In this document: positions 1-7,248 of the stretch, piece after piece
How positions within the stretch are numbered: position 1 is the stretch's first letter
Layout of the letters: every line of letters begins with the position of its first letter
Source of the DNA: AC-69 sp044869895
GTDB taxonomy: Bacteria; Actinomycetota; UBA4738; HRBIN12
NCBI GenBank assembly: GCA_044869895.1
Contig: JBIOXZ010000086.1
Span: 1-54,136 of the forward strand
Length of the DNA stretch: 54,136 nt
Reading direction: 5' to 3'
The notes under the pieces: generated by a model
What the model was told of the DNA's origin: nothing
What the model saw: only the letters and a program-made list of their open reading frames with translations
Database searches by the model: none
Position numbers and translations under genes: made by a program

Positions 1-294
1 CGATGCCACGACCACCGGCAGATCCCGCCGGGCGACCTTGGTCGCCCGCCCCGGCACCGCGAGACGAGCGAGGTCCGCGTCCGCGACGCCGACGCGGACC
101 TGACCGGCGTCCACGGCGATCCACGCTGGCACGGCCCCGGTGGCGCGGATGGCGCCGGCCATGGCCCCGGCCGCTTCGTGATTCTGTGGAACCGGCAGCC
201 CCTGCGCCAGGACGCTGGTCTCCAGGGCGACGACCGGCCGCCTGCCGGCCAGGGCGTCGGCCACCTCCTCCGAGATCCGAATCGGCCCGGTCAT
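1..294 (-). CDS. psuG: Pseudouridine-5'-phosphate glycosidase, N-terminal part (cut by window edge)
   Basis: The visible 98 codons read as the start of a PsuG-type glycosidase, which splits pseudouridine 5'-phosphate into uracil and ribose 5-phosphate in the cytoplasm. The start is the ATG at 292-294, followed by IRISEEVADAL and then VVALETSVLAQGLPVPQN, the conserved N-terminal ETS/QGLP region of the family. The ATG overlaps the TGA of the upstream sugar kinase by four bases (ATGA), so the two are translationally coupled. The kinase-glycosidase pairing is the usual arrangement of the pseudouridine degradation pathway. The rest of the gene lies outside the window, so catalytic residues cannot be checked. 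Confidence 0.85.
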   Translation of the reverse strand, partial: MTGPIRISEEVADALAGRRPVVALETSVLAQGLPVPQNHEAAGAMAGAIRATGAVPAWIAVDAGQVRVGVADADLARLAVPGRATKVARRDLPVVVAS

Positions 295-1154
295 CCAGCC
301 TTGGGCCACAGGTCGGGACCCGCCGCCACCCGGGCGCCCGCGGCGCATCCCGCGCGAAGGGCCTCCCCCGGCGACGCCCCCGTCGCCAGGGCCGCCAGGA
401 ACACGCCGTCGAAGGCATCGCCGGCGCCGGTCGGATCGGCCTCCACGACGGGCTCGCCCTCGTACCGGATCAGGAGGCCCTCCCATGACATCGCCGCGCC
501 GCGCGGGCCGCGCTTGACGCACACGACGTGGTATCGCTGGGCCAGGGCCTCCGCGGCGTCCTCGCCCCGCCGGCCGCACAGCACCTCGGCCTCGAGCTCG
601 TTCACCAACAGGACCGACGCCGACTCCGTCGCGGCGAAGAACCGAGTCGAGCCGAACTCTCGCAGGAGCGGCCAGGACGCAGCGTCCACCGCGACGTAGC
701 GAGCCTTCGCCCGCTTCAGGGCGGCCATCGCGGCGGGAAGCGATGCCTCGTCGAGCAGGAGGTAGCCCGAGACCAGCACGGCGCTCGCCTCGATCTCGGC
801 GGGGAGGTCGCTCGGAGATAGCCGGGCGTTCGCCCCGCGGTCGGCGACCATCGATCGCTCGCCCGCCGAGTGGACGACCAGCATCGAACCGGTGCGGGCC
901 TGGGGGTCCACCGCGAGCACGGTCTCCACGCCGTGCTCGGCGATCGACTCCTGGAGCAGCCGACCGCTGAGGTCGTCGCCGACCCGGCCGTGGAGCCGGA
1001 CCGTGGCCCGGGTCGCTGCACCCCACACGGCGGCGTTCGCCGCGCTTCCACCGGGTCGCACCGACACCCGCCCGTGGACGTCGCCCCCCTGGGCCAGCGC
1101 CGGCGCCTCCACGCTGACGTCGACCATCACGTCGCCCACCGTGACCAGGTCCAT
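291..1154 (-). CDS. psuK: PfkB-family sugar kinase, probable pseudouridine kinase
   Basis: A ribokinase/PfkB-fold kinase of about 287 residues. It has the N-terminal GGSAANAA substrate-side motif near residue 36 and the C-terminal DPTGAGDAFDG motif carrying the catalytic Asp and anion hole near residue 241. PfkB kinases phosphorylate sugars or nucleosides with ATP. The four-base overlap with psuG makes pseudouridine the most likely substrate, which is an inference from context. I prefer the ATG at 1154 over a TTG nine bases upstream because TAGGGT lies 8 bases before it, as in other leaderless starts here. Other nucleoside or ribose kinases remain possible. Confidence 0.82.
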   Translation of the reverse strand: MDLVTVGDVMVDVSVEAPALAQGGDVHGRVSVRPGGSAANAAVWGAATRATVRLHGRVGDDLSGRLLQESIAEHGVETVLAVDPQARTGSMLVVHSAGERSMVADRGANARLSPSDLPAEIEASAVLVSGYLLLDEASLPAAMAALKRAKARYVAVDAASWPLLREFGSTRFFAATESASVLLVNELEAEVLCGRRGEDAAEALAQRYHVVCVKRGPRGAAMSWEGLLIRYEGEPVVEADPTGAGDAFDGVFLAALATGASPGEALRAGCAAGARVAAGPDLWPKAG

Positions 1155-1162
1155 GGCCGACA

Positions 1163-1168
1163 ACCCTA
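1163..1168 (-). promoter_or_regulatory. -10 hexamer for leaderless psuK transcript
   Basis: TAGGGT on the minus strand ends 8 bases before the ATG at 1154 and there is no Shine-Dalgarno sequence between them. This spacing puts transcription start at or next to the start codon. No clear -35 box is visible. Confidence 0.45.
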
Positions 1169-1196
1169 CCGCGAGGGTCGGAGGCCCCTCGGCGAC

Positions 1197-2270
1197 TTAG
1201 GTTCGGTCGCGGATGCCCGCAGCCTCCTCCGCCCATCGGCCGAACGCGCCCCAGAACGGATCCAGACCGGGGTGCTCCAGCGGTTCCTCGCCCCGATCGG
1301 TGACGAGGACGGCACCACGCTCGGGCTCAGTCACCTGCCCCACGACCGCGGCCTCGATGCCGGCATCCCCGAGCGCCGACACGAACGGGTCGGCCCGGCC
1401 CCGGACGACCGTGCAGATCAGGGTGCCTTCGGAGATCGACGTGTACGGGTCCATCCCGACGTGCTCGCAGACCGCTCGGACCTCGGGCCTCACCGGGATC
1501 GCGGCCTGCTCGACCCGCATCCCCACCCTGGAGGCGGAGGCCACCTCGGTGAGGCCCCCGAACACACCACCCTCCGTCGCGTCGTGCATCGACGTCACAC
1601 CGGCATCGCGCAACCCGAATTCCCGGGCGACCGCCGCCTCCGGCACCACGGTCATCCGCTCGAACAGCGCGTCGGCCGCCTTCACGACGTCCTCGCCCAC
1701 GCCCTTGGCCAGACGCTCGGGGAACGTTGCCGCGAACAGCGCGGTGGCCTCGATGGCCGCGCCCTTCGTGACCACGATCGCGTCGCCGGGTCGCGCCATC
1801 GTCGGCGTCACGTAGCGGTCCTCCAATCCCAAGGCCATGCAGACGGCCCCGCCCACCATGGGCCATGCGCAGCCCTCGTACCGGGCGGTGTGTCCGGTCA
1901 CAACGGCGATCCCGATGTCCCGACACGTCCGGTGGAATGCATCCCACAGGGCGGTCAGCTCCTCGTCGGTGACCTCCGGTGGCAGATTCAGGTCCACGGC
2001 CATCCACCGAAGGGGAAGGCCGCTCGTGGCGGCGTCCGAGGCCAGGATGTGCACAGCGAACCACGCCGCCCGATCCCAGCCGTAGGCCGGGACGACGAAC
2101 ACCGGGTCGGCGGTCAACGCCATGACAACGCCATTGGCCACCCGCACCACGCCCACGTCGACACCGTGCTCCGGGCCCACCAGAACATCGGGGTCCTTGG
2201 CCCCCAGCCGCCGAAGGATGACCTGCTCGAACAGCTCCGCCGTGGCCTTGCCCAGACGCGGCTCCGCCAT
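1197..2270 (-). CDS. PurM/AIR-synthase superfamily protein (HypE/ThiL-like)
   Basis: A 357-residue protein of the PurM/AIR synthase fold, the superfamily that includes HypE, ThiL, SelD and PurM. It has an N-terminal ATP-binding half with TADPVFVVPAYGW and SDAATSGLP, a glycine-rich VTGHTARYEG segment, and a C-terminal half with MHDATEGGVFGGL. It resembles HypE most. It starts 6 bases after thiE and so should share the TPP riboswitch transcript, and no hydrogenase gene is visible. Context therefore suggests a thiamine role, perhaps in place of ThiL (thiamine-phosphate kinase, same fold). That role is an inference; family membership is well supported but the substrate is unknown. Confidence 0.75.
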   Translation of the reverse strand: MAEPRLGKATAELFEQVILRRLGAKDPDVLVGPEHGVDVGVVRVANGVVMALTADPVFVVPAYGWDRAAWFAVHILASDAATSGLPLRWMAVDLNLPPEVTDEELTALWDAFHRTCRDIGIAVVTGHTARYEGCAWPMVGGAVCMALGLEDRYVTPTMARPGDAIVVTKGAAIEATALFAATFPERLAKGVGEDVVKAADALFERMTVVPEAAVAREFGLRDAGVTSMHDATEGGVFGGLTEVASASRVGMRVEQAAIPVRPEVRAVCEHVGMDPYTSISEGTLICTVVRGRADPFVSALGDAGIEAAVVGQVTEPERGAVLVTDRGEEPLEHPGLDPFWGAFGRWAEEAAGIRDRT

Positions 2271-2276
2271 CCCGGG

Positions 2277-2924
2277 TCAGCCTCTCGGCACGGATGCCGC
2301 CGCGTGGACGGCCTCCACCAGCCGCCGGGTCGCCGCCACCGGGTCCGACGCCGTCCCTACCGCGGAGACGACCGCGACGCCGGTGGTCCCCGTCGCAAGG
2401 ACCTTCCGCGCATTCGAGGGATCGATCCCGCCGACCCCGACGACCGGCAGTGACGTCGCCTCGACGATGGGTCGAAGTCCGTCGAGCCCGATCGGGACGG
2501 CCTCGGCCTTGGTCGGTGTGGCGAACACGGTGACCCCCAGGTAGTCGGCTCCGGCCCTCTCGGCCGATTCGGCCTGCTCCGGCGTCGCCACGCTGATCCC
2601 AAGCACTCCCCGTGGACCCAGTCGCTCGCGGGCGCTCTCCGGATGGTCACCCTGGCCGGCGTGCGCCCCCCCGGCCCCGACCGCGACGGCGATGTCGATC
2701 CGGTCATTCACGACGAACAGGACCTGGCCCCTCCGGCAGCGCCGTTCGATCTCCCCCGCCACCGACAGCAGCTCGTCGTCCGAGAGCTCCGGCGCGCGGA
2801 GCTGAACCACGTCGGCGCCGCCCTCGATCGCCGCGTCCGCCACCTCGATGTGCCCACGGCCCTGGACGAGCCCATTCGAGGTGATGACATGGACCCGGAG
2901 CCGCTCCGGATCGATCGTGCCCAT
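2277..2924 (-). CDS. thiE: Thiamine-phosphate synthase
   Basis: ThiE joins hydroxymethylpyrimidine pyrophosphate to the thiazole phosphate to give thiamine monophosphate in the cytoplasm. The TIM-barrel is recognisable: VQLRAPELSDDEL near the N-terminus, FVVNDRIDIAVAVGAGGAH, DYLGVTVFATPTK and PVVGVGGIDPSN, which bind the pyrophosphate and phosphate groups. Of two in-frame ATGs I choose 2924. The upstream one at 2942 lies inside the conserved 3' core of the TPP aptamer, while a GGAGGG ribosome site (2929-2934) sits 4 bases before 2924. The product is 215 residues, normal for ThiE. It is followed after 6 bases by the HypE/ThiL-like gene. Confidence 0.93.
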   Translation of the reverse strand: MGTIDPERLRVHVITSNGLVQGRGHIEVADAAIEGGADVVQLRAPELSDDELLSVAGEIERRCRRGQVLFVVNDRIDIAVAVGAGGAHAGQGDHPESARERLGPRGVLGISVATPEQAESAERAGADYLGVTVFATPTKAEAVPIGLDGLRPIVEATSLPVVGVGGIDPSNARKVLATGTTGVAVVSAVGTASDPVAATRRLVEAVHAAASVPRG

Positions 2925-3125
2925 CGTTCCCTCCGCCCGCATTACCGGGATCAGGTTCCTCGGGTCGTCGGCGCTTTTGTCCTAGGGGCTATCGCTTCGC
3001 TGCTTGAGCCCCGTTCTGAGGGCTGTCGCTTCGCTGCTTGAGCCCCGTTCTGAGGGCTATCGCTTCGCTGCTTGAGCCCTCGAGCCGGCCTCTCAGCCCG
3101 GTTGTCCCGAGCTCCCCGGTGGTTC
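2925..3125 (-). promoter_or_regulatory. TPP riboswitch (THI element) controlling thiE, with an enlarged P3 arm
   Basis: On the minus strand the 5' half shows a P2 stem (GCTCGG at 3107-3112 with CCGGGC at 3096-3101) running into CTGAGAGG (3089-3096), the pyrimidine-side core. The 3' half shows ACCTGATC (2949-2956), then CCCGGTAATGCGGG, whose CCCG/CGGG stem is a covarying form of the usual CTGG/CCAG, and ends in GGAGGGA. The last element is also the thiE ribosome site, so direct sequestration of the ribosome site is the simplest control mode. The P3 arm is expanded by the hairpin array at 2986-3080. Confidence 0.88.
2986..3080. repeat. Three tandem 34-bp hairpin units inside the riboswitch P3 arm
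   Basis: Units begin at 2986, 3020 and 3054 with an exact 34-base period. The third is shortened at its end. Each unit starts GGGCT and contains GCTTCGCTGCTTGAGCCC, so each folds into a hairpin closed by GGGCT/AGCCC. Units differ at one position in the loop (TATC versus TGTC). There are no spacers between units. Confidence 0.92.
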
Positions 3126-3131
3126 CACCTC

Positions 3132-3137
3132 AGTATA
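3132..3137 (-). promoter_or_regulatory. -10 hexamer of the thiE riboswitch transcript
   Basis: TATACT on the minus strand lies about 7 bases before the inferred 5' end of the TPP aptamer and just past the stop codon of the upstream membrane-protein gene. This gives thiE its own promoter. No strong -35 box is visible. Confidence 0.5.
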
Positions 3138-3142
3138 GGTCG

Positions 3143-3859
3143 CTATCGACGGCCGGCTTGGGCCCGAGCCAAGGCCCGTTCCCGCGCCACCCGCTTCCAA
3201 TCGCTCCTCGTCCTGGACAACAGGATGTCCGTGACGATCTGCAAGGCGCCGATGCCGGCCAGGACCCAGACGGCCCACGCCGGGCCGTTCGCGGCGAGGC
3301 AGAACCCAAGGGCCGCGAACGGCGCGACCTTCGTGGCCAGGGCGCCGGACGCGTGCATCCAGGCCCGCGCTGCCGGGGACGCTCGAAGGTAGGAGGCGTA
3401 GTCGATCTTCAGCCCGGGCCACGGAGGGAACCCGATGTAGTAGGCCAGAAACGAGATACCGACCAGCCGACCGACTGCCCAATGCGCCAGGTCGTGGACG
3501 CACACCAACCACGCCACGCCAGCGACCACGTAGGCCCATCCGGACACGGTCGGGTTGTCGCACCGCATGCCGTAAACGGTCGCCGCCGCTCCGAACAACA
3601 CGCCGATCAGGAGCACCATGTTCCCGAACCACACCGGGAACCGGAACCGGACGCTCGTCTCGAACGCCTTGCGGTCGATCCGGCCGGCCTGGTCCGCCCA
3701 ATGCTCGGCCAGCATGGGCTCGACCTTCACTCGACGGAGCAGCCGCCAGAATCCGAGCCCGGAGAGGTCCGTCTGACCCGCATCCACAGCCGTTTCCATG
3801 CGGGCGAACGCGTCCTGATAGTCCTCCCCGTCCGGTGGAAGACCCCCGGGTTCGCCCAT
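3143..3859 (-). CDS. Integral membrane protein with M50-protease-like HDLAH motif
   Basis: A 238-residue protein with a soluble N-terminal part of about 70 residues and roughly four hydrophobic segments (near 73-95, 105-125, 135-150 and 185-210). Within the second hydrophobic region it has CVHDLAHWAVG, an HxxxH arrangement like the HExxH zinc site of site-2 (M50) proteases but with Asp for the catalytic Glu. A later TDILLSRTRSDWK segment could supply a third ligand. No PDZ domain is visible. It has a GGAGG ribosome site 4 bases before the ATG and is divergent from the PASTA kinase. The function is unassigned; it may be an inactive or atypical M50 relative. Confidence 0.6.
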   Translation of the reverse strand: MGEPGGLPPDGEDYQDAFARMETAVDAGQTDLSGLGFWRLLRRVKVEPMLAEHWADQAGRIDRKAFETSVRFRFPVWFGNMVLLIGVLFGAAATVYGMRCDNPTVSGWAYVVAGVAWLVCVHDLAHWAVGRLVGISFLAYYIGFPPWPGLKIDYASYLRASPAARAWMHASGALATKVAPFAALGFCLAANGPAWAVWVLAGIGALQIVTDILLSRTRSDWKRVARERALARAQAGRR

Positions 3860-3964
3860 CCGGCCTCCGTTCCACGCTACGATGGGCCCCGGCCCTTCAC
3901 ACGTCGCCCGCGCGCGGGAGGTCCAGCGACGTCCAGCCGTACAGAACCGGATCGCACGGTCCGC

Positions 3965-5794
3965 ATCTCCGAGACCACGTCCACCCTAACCACGCTCGAC
4001 GGCCGGTACCAGGTCCTGGAGCGCATCGCAGCGGGGGGGATGGGTGAGATCTTTCGGGCCCACGACGCCGTCCTGGCGCGCGAGGTGGCCGTCAAGGTCC
4101 TCCACCCCAATCTGGCCTCGGATCCGGGCTTCGTCGACCGCTTCCGCCGGGAGGCCCGGGCCGCCGCGGGGCTCAGTCACCCGAATATCGTCGGGGTGCA
4201 CGACTGGGGGGCCGTGGACGGCGTGTACTTCATGGTCATGGAGTTCGTTCGGGGCCAGAGCCTTCGCGACGTCCTTGCCGCCGAGGGGTTGCTTGCCCCG
4301 GCCCAGGCCGCGGACGTCCTGCTGCAAGTGCTCGCGGCCCTCGAGCATGCACACCGAAAGGGCATCGTTCACCGAGATGTGAAACCCGAGAACGTGCTGG
4401 TCACCCGGGACGGCGTGGCCAAGGTGACCGACTTCGGGCTGGCGCACGCGTACGCGGAGGCGCGCTCCACTCAGACGGCGACGATCTCGGGGACCGCCCT
4501 CTACCTCGCGCCCGAGCAGCTCCTGGGCGAGCCGGCCGACCCCCGCACCGACCTCTACTCCGTTGGGATCGTGGCATTCGAGCTGCTCACGGGGAGCGCG
4601 CCCTTCACCGGCGAGACGTCGGTGGCCATCGCGTACAAGCATCTGCGCGATCGCGTCCCCCGGCCCTCGGCCCGAAACACGACGGTGCCGAAGGGCCTCG
4701 ACGGCTGGGTGGGATCGATGACGGAGAAGGACAGGGAGCTCCGTCCGGAGTCGGCCACCGAAGCGGGTCGGGATCTCGCCGCCGAGGCCGCGACATTCCC
4801 GGCCGCCCCGCCGATCCAGCAGCTGGTCCGTGAGGTACCTCTTTCGTCGCAGCAACGAGACCCGGGACGCGCCCCGACGGTGGTCATCCCCCGCGACAGG
4901 GCTACCGGACGGCGACGGCGAGGTGGATGGCTCCTGGGCTCGTTGCTCGGGGTGCTCGCCCTGGCGGCCGCGGCGTGGGGCGGATGGACGTACCTGATCC
5001 CTCACAACGTGGACGTCCCACGGGTCCTCGGCCTGCCGGTTGCCGTCGCCACGGCTCGCCTCACCGACGCCGACCTCGAGGTCTCGGGCGACGCCGGTCG
5101 GTACTCGCTCCAGGTGCCGGCAGGCCGTGTCCTGCAGGTCCAGCCACCTCCCGGGACGGTCGTTCGCACCGGGACGAGGGTGACGCTGACGCCGTCCCTT
5201 GGCCCTCGACCCGTGCCGGTGCCGGACCTCGTGGGGAAGACCATCCCCGCGGCCCGGGACCTCTTGCGGGAGGCCCACCTCGCGCTTGGCAAGCGAGGTA
5301 CGCGATTCAGCGACGGGTTCCCGGAGGGTCGGATCATCGGCCAGAGCGAGCCGGGGACCGGAACGGCCCCCCAAGGAAGCGCGATCGACGTCGTCGTGAG
5401 CAAGGGCCCGACGCCCCAACCGGTGCCCGAGGTGGTGGGAAAGCCCGAGGAGGAGGCCAGGCGCATGTTGACCCCCTGGGTGGTGAACGAGCGAGGGGAG
5501 TACTCCGACGGCGTACCCCGTGGCCGGGTGATCGCTCAGGATCCCGACCCCAGCGCCAAACTCCAGCCCGGCGAAGCCGTCACCATCGTGGTGTCGCTGG
5601 GGCCGAAATTCTTCGAGGTTCCCAGCTTCGTGGGGAAGACGCGAACCGAGGCCGTCGCGGCGATCCAGGCCCTTGACCTGCACGCCTCGGTCATCCCAGT
5701 GCCGGGCGCGAATGGCGACACGGTCAGAGGCCAGCTGCCCGAGGGCGGGACCAGGGTCCGGGCCGGCTCCACGGTGACGCTCTACGTGGCGTGA
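3965..5794 (+). CDS. PASTA-domain serine/threonine protein kinase (PknB/StkP type)
   Basis: A membrane receptor kinase that senses peptidoglycan fragments and phosphorylates cell-wall and division proteins. The cytoplasmic kinase domain has the GGMGEIF glycine loop, VAVKVL lysine, HRDVKPEN catalytic loop, DFG and APEQ. A single membrane helix follows near residues 320-345, then four extracellular PASTA repeats to the C-terminus. The start is uncertain: the kinase domain begins at DGRYQVLERI, yet no ATG, GTG or TTG exists in frame between about 3720 and the ATG at 4040, which lies inside the glycine loop. I place the start at the ATC at 3965 as a best guess. The downstream nfo gene overlaps by 4 bases. 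Confidence 0.88.
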   Translation: MSETTSTLTTLDGRYQVLERIAAGGMGEIFRAHDAVLAREVAVKVLHPNLASDPGFVDRFRREARAAAGLSHPNIVGVHDWGAVDGVYFMVMEFVRGQSLRDVLAAEGLLAPAQAADVLLQVLAALEHAHRKGIVHRDVKPENVLVTRDGVAKVTDFGLAHAYAEARSTQTATISGTALYLAPEQLLGEPADPRTDLYSVGIVAFELLTGSAPFTGETSVAIAYKHLRDRVPRPSARNTTVPKGLDGWVGSMTEKDRELRPESATEAGRDLAAEAATFPAAPPIQQLVREVPLSSQQRDPGRAPTVVIPRDRATGRRRRGGWLLGSLLGVLALAAAAWGGWTYLIPHNVDVPRVLGLPVAVATARLTDADLEVSGDAGRYSLQVPAGRVLQVQPPPGTVVRTGTRVTLTPSLGPRPVPVPDLVGKTIPAARDLLREAHLALGKRGTRFSDGFPEGRIIGQSEPGTGTAPQGSAIDVVVSKGPTPQPVPEVVGKPEEEARRMLTPWVVNERGEYSDGVPRGRVIAQDPDPSAKLQPGEAVTIVVSLGPKFFEVPSFVGKTRTEAVAAIQALDLHASVIPVPGANGDTVRGQLPEGGTRVRAGSTVTLYVA

Positions 5795-6621
5795 GGATCG
5801 GGGCCCACGTCCCCACCAGGGGCAGCCTCCTGTCGGCCATCCGGGCCGCGCACGAGTGCGGCGCGGAGGCCATCCAGGTCTTCATCTCCAACCCTCGAGC
5901 ATGGGCGGCGCCCCGGATCTCCGCCAAGGAGGCAGACGCGTTCCGCGGAGCTTGGGCCCAGTCCGGTCTCGGTCCGATGTTCGTGCACGCCCCCTACGTG
6001 GTGAACCTCGCGTCGCCCGTTCCTGAGTTCCTGGAGCGCTCGATCGACGTCGTGCGCCGCTCGGTGATGGCCGCCTCGACCGTCGGCGCGAACGGCTACG
6101 TCGTCCACGCCGGGTCCGGTGGTCCGGGCGAGCCCGCCGAGGCCTTCCACCGAGCGGTCGCGGCGTTGCGAGCTGTTCCGCCACTGGGCGACTGCGACGT
6201 CGTCATTGAGCTCACCGCGGGGACCGTCGGCTCGGTTGCCGCCACGTTCCCCGAGGCAGCCCGCCTGTTCGACGCGGTGGACGATCACCGGTTGAAGCTC
6301 TGTGCCGACACGTGCCACCTGTTCGCCGCGGGGTATGCGCTCGACGAGCCCGAAGGGGTGGCCGCCTGCTTCGAGGAGTTGCATGCGAGTGGCTTGGACG
6401 ATCGGCTCGTCCTCATCCACGCGAACGATGCGAAGTACGAACGAGGATCCCGACGGGATCGCCACGAACACATCGGTCAGGGCGCCATCGGGGTGGAGGG
6501 CTTCTTCGAGATCCTCCACCGACCCGAGGTCCAGGACCTCGCGCTCGTCGTCGAGACGCCGGGCCGACTCGACGATCATGCGCGCGACATCGCGACCCTT
6601 CGCCGCCTCGCCGCCGACTGA
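5791..6621 (+). CDS. nfo: Deoxyribonuclease IV (AP endonuclease)
   Basis: A 276-residue TIM-barrel endonuclease of the Nfo/AP endonuclease 2 family, which cuts DNA 5' of abasic sites in base excision repair using three metal ions. Family segments are visible in order: IGAHVPTRGSLLSAI at the N-terminus, AIQVFISNPRAW, FVHAPYVVNLASP, VVHAGSGGPGE, LCADTCHLFAAGY, LVLIHANDAKYERGSRRDRHEHIGQG and LVVETPG, supplying the His, Asp and Glu metal ligands. The GTG start overlaps the kinase TGA (GTGA), so it is coupled to the PASTA kinase, although no functional link is known to me. Confidence 0.92.
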   Translation: MRIGAHVPTRGSLLSAIRAAHECGAEAIQVFISNPRAWAAPRISAKEADAFRGAWAQSGLGPMFVHAPYVVNLASPVPEFLERSIDVVRRSVMAASTVGANGYVVHAGSGGPGEPAEAFHRAVAALRAVPPLGDCDVVIELTAGTVGSVAATFPEAARLFDAVDDHRLKLCADTCHLFAAGYALDEPEGVAACFEELHASGLDDRLVLIHANDAKYERGSRRDRHEHIGQGAIGVEGFFEILHRPEVQDLALVVETPGRLDDHARDIATLRRLAAD

Positions 6622-6624
6622 AAG

Positions 6625-7248
6625 CTAGGGCTCGAGCTCGGCGCGTGAGCCTTCCTGGTAGGAGTACCGCTCCTCGCGCCAAGGATCGGCGTGGACGTGG
6701 TAACCGCGCACCTCCCAGAACCCGCGCTTGTTCTGCTCGGCGAACTCCAGGCCCCGCAGCCACTTCGCGCTCTTCCACGCGTAGCGCTTGGGGACGACCA
6801 GCCGAAGGGGGAACCCGTGCTCGGGCGCGAGCGGCTCGCCGTTGTGAGCCCAGGCCACGAGGACGTCGTCGTCCAGCATGGCCTGGAGCGAGAGGTCCGA
6901 GGTGTATCCGTAGTCGCAGTGGGCGATGACCCACTTCGCCTCGGGCTTGGGTTTCGCCTTCTCCACCAGGACCCGGAAGGGGATGCCGGACCACTGGTTG
7001 TCCAGCGTCGACCACCCTGTGACGCAGTGCATGTCTGCCTGGACGTCGGCGGGGCCGAGGCCTTTCAGCTCGCCGTAGGTAAGGGTGTAAGGGTTCTCGA
7101 CCGCCCCGGAAACTTCGAGGTCCCAGGTGCCCTGGTCGAACCTGGGGATGGGCCCGTAGTGGAGCACGGGCCACCCCTTCACCAGGCGCTGGCCGGGTGG
7201 GACACGCTTGGCGATCTCCTCCGGGTATCGCTGGCCGAACAACTTCAT
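6625..7248 (-). CDS. Molybdopterin-dependent oxidoreductase, sulfite-oxidase fold, cytoplasmic
   Basis: A 207-residue protein of the oxidoreductase molybdopterin-binding family (sulfite oxidase/YedY fold). It has WDLEVSGAVENP, the Moco-ligating cysteine in MHCVTGW, the WSGIPFRVLVEKAKP segment and HGFPLRLVVPKRYAWKSAKWL. It has no signal peptide or Tat motif and no dimerisation domain, so it is a single-domain cytoplasmic form with unknown substrate. I choose the ATG at 7248 because GGGGAGGGAC precedes it and it overlaps the threonine aldolase stop by 4 bases (ATGA). The molybdenum cofactor gene mobA is elsewhere in the window. Confidence 0.85.
   Translation of the reverse strand: MKLFGQRYPEEIAKRVPPGQRLVKGWPVLHYGPIPRFDQGTWDLEVSGAVENPYTLTYGELKGLGPADVQADMHCVTGWSTLDNQWSGIPFRVLVEKAKPKPEAKWVIAHCDYGYTSDLSLQAMLDDDVLVAWAHNGEPLAPEHGFPLRLVVPKRYAWKSAKWLRGLEFAEQNKRGFWEVRGYHVHADPWREERYSYQEGSRAELEP

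Noticed and set aside
1197..2270. Selenide, water dikinase (SelD), which would suit a selenoprotein genome
   Set aside because: The fold superfamily matches, but the N-terminal Cys/Sec and glycine-rich loop of SelD are absent and the sequence is closer to HypE.
2986..3080. CRISPR array
   Set aside because: The 34-bp units are directly adjacent with no unique spacers, there are only three, no cas genes are near, and they lie inside a riboswitch.
3986..5683. Long open frame (565 codons) antisense to the PASTA kinase
   Set aside because: It is a composition shadow: high third-position GC keeps the antisense frame open, its sequence is Arg/Gly/His-rich without motifs, and the sense strand has a complete kinase.
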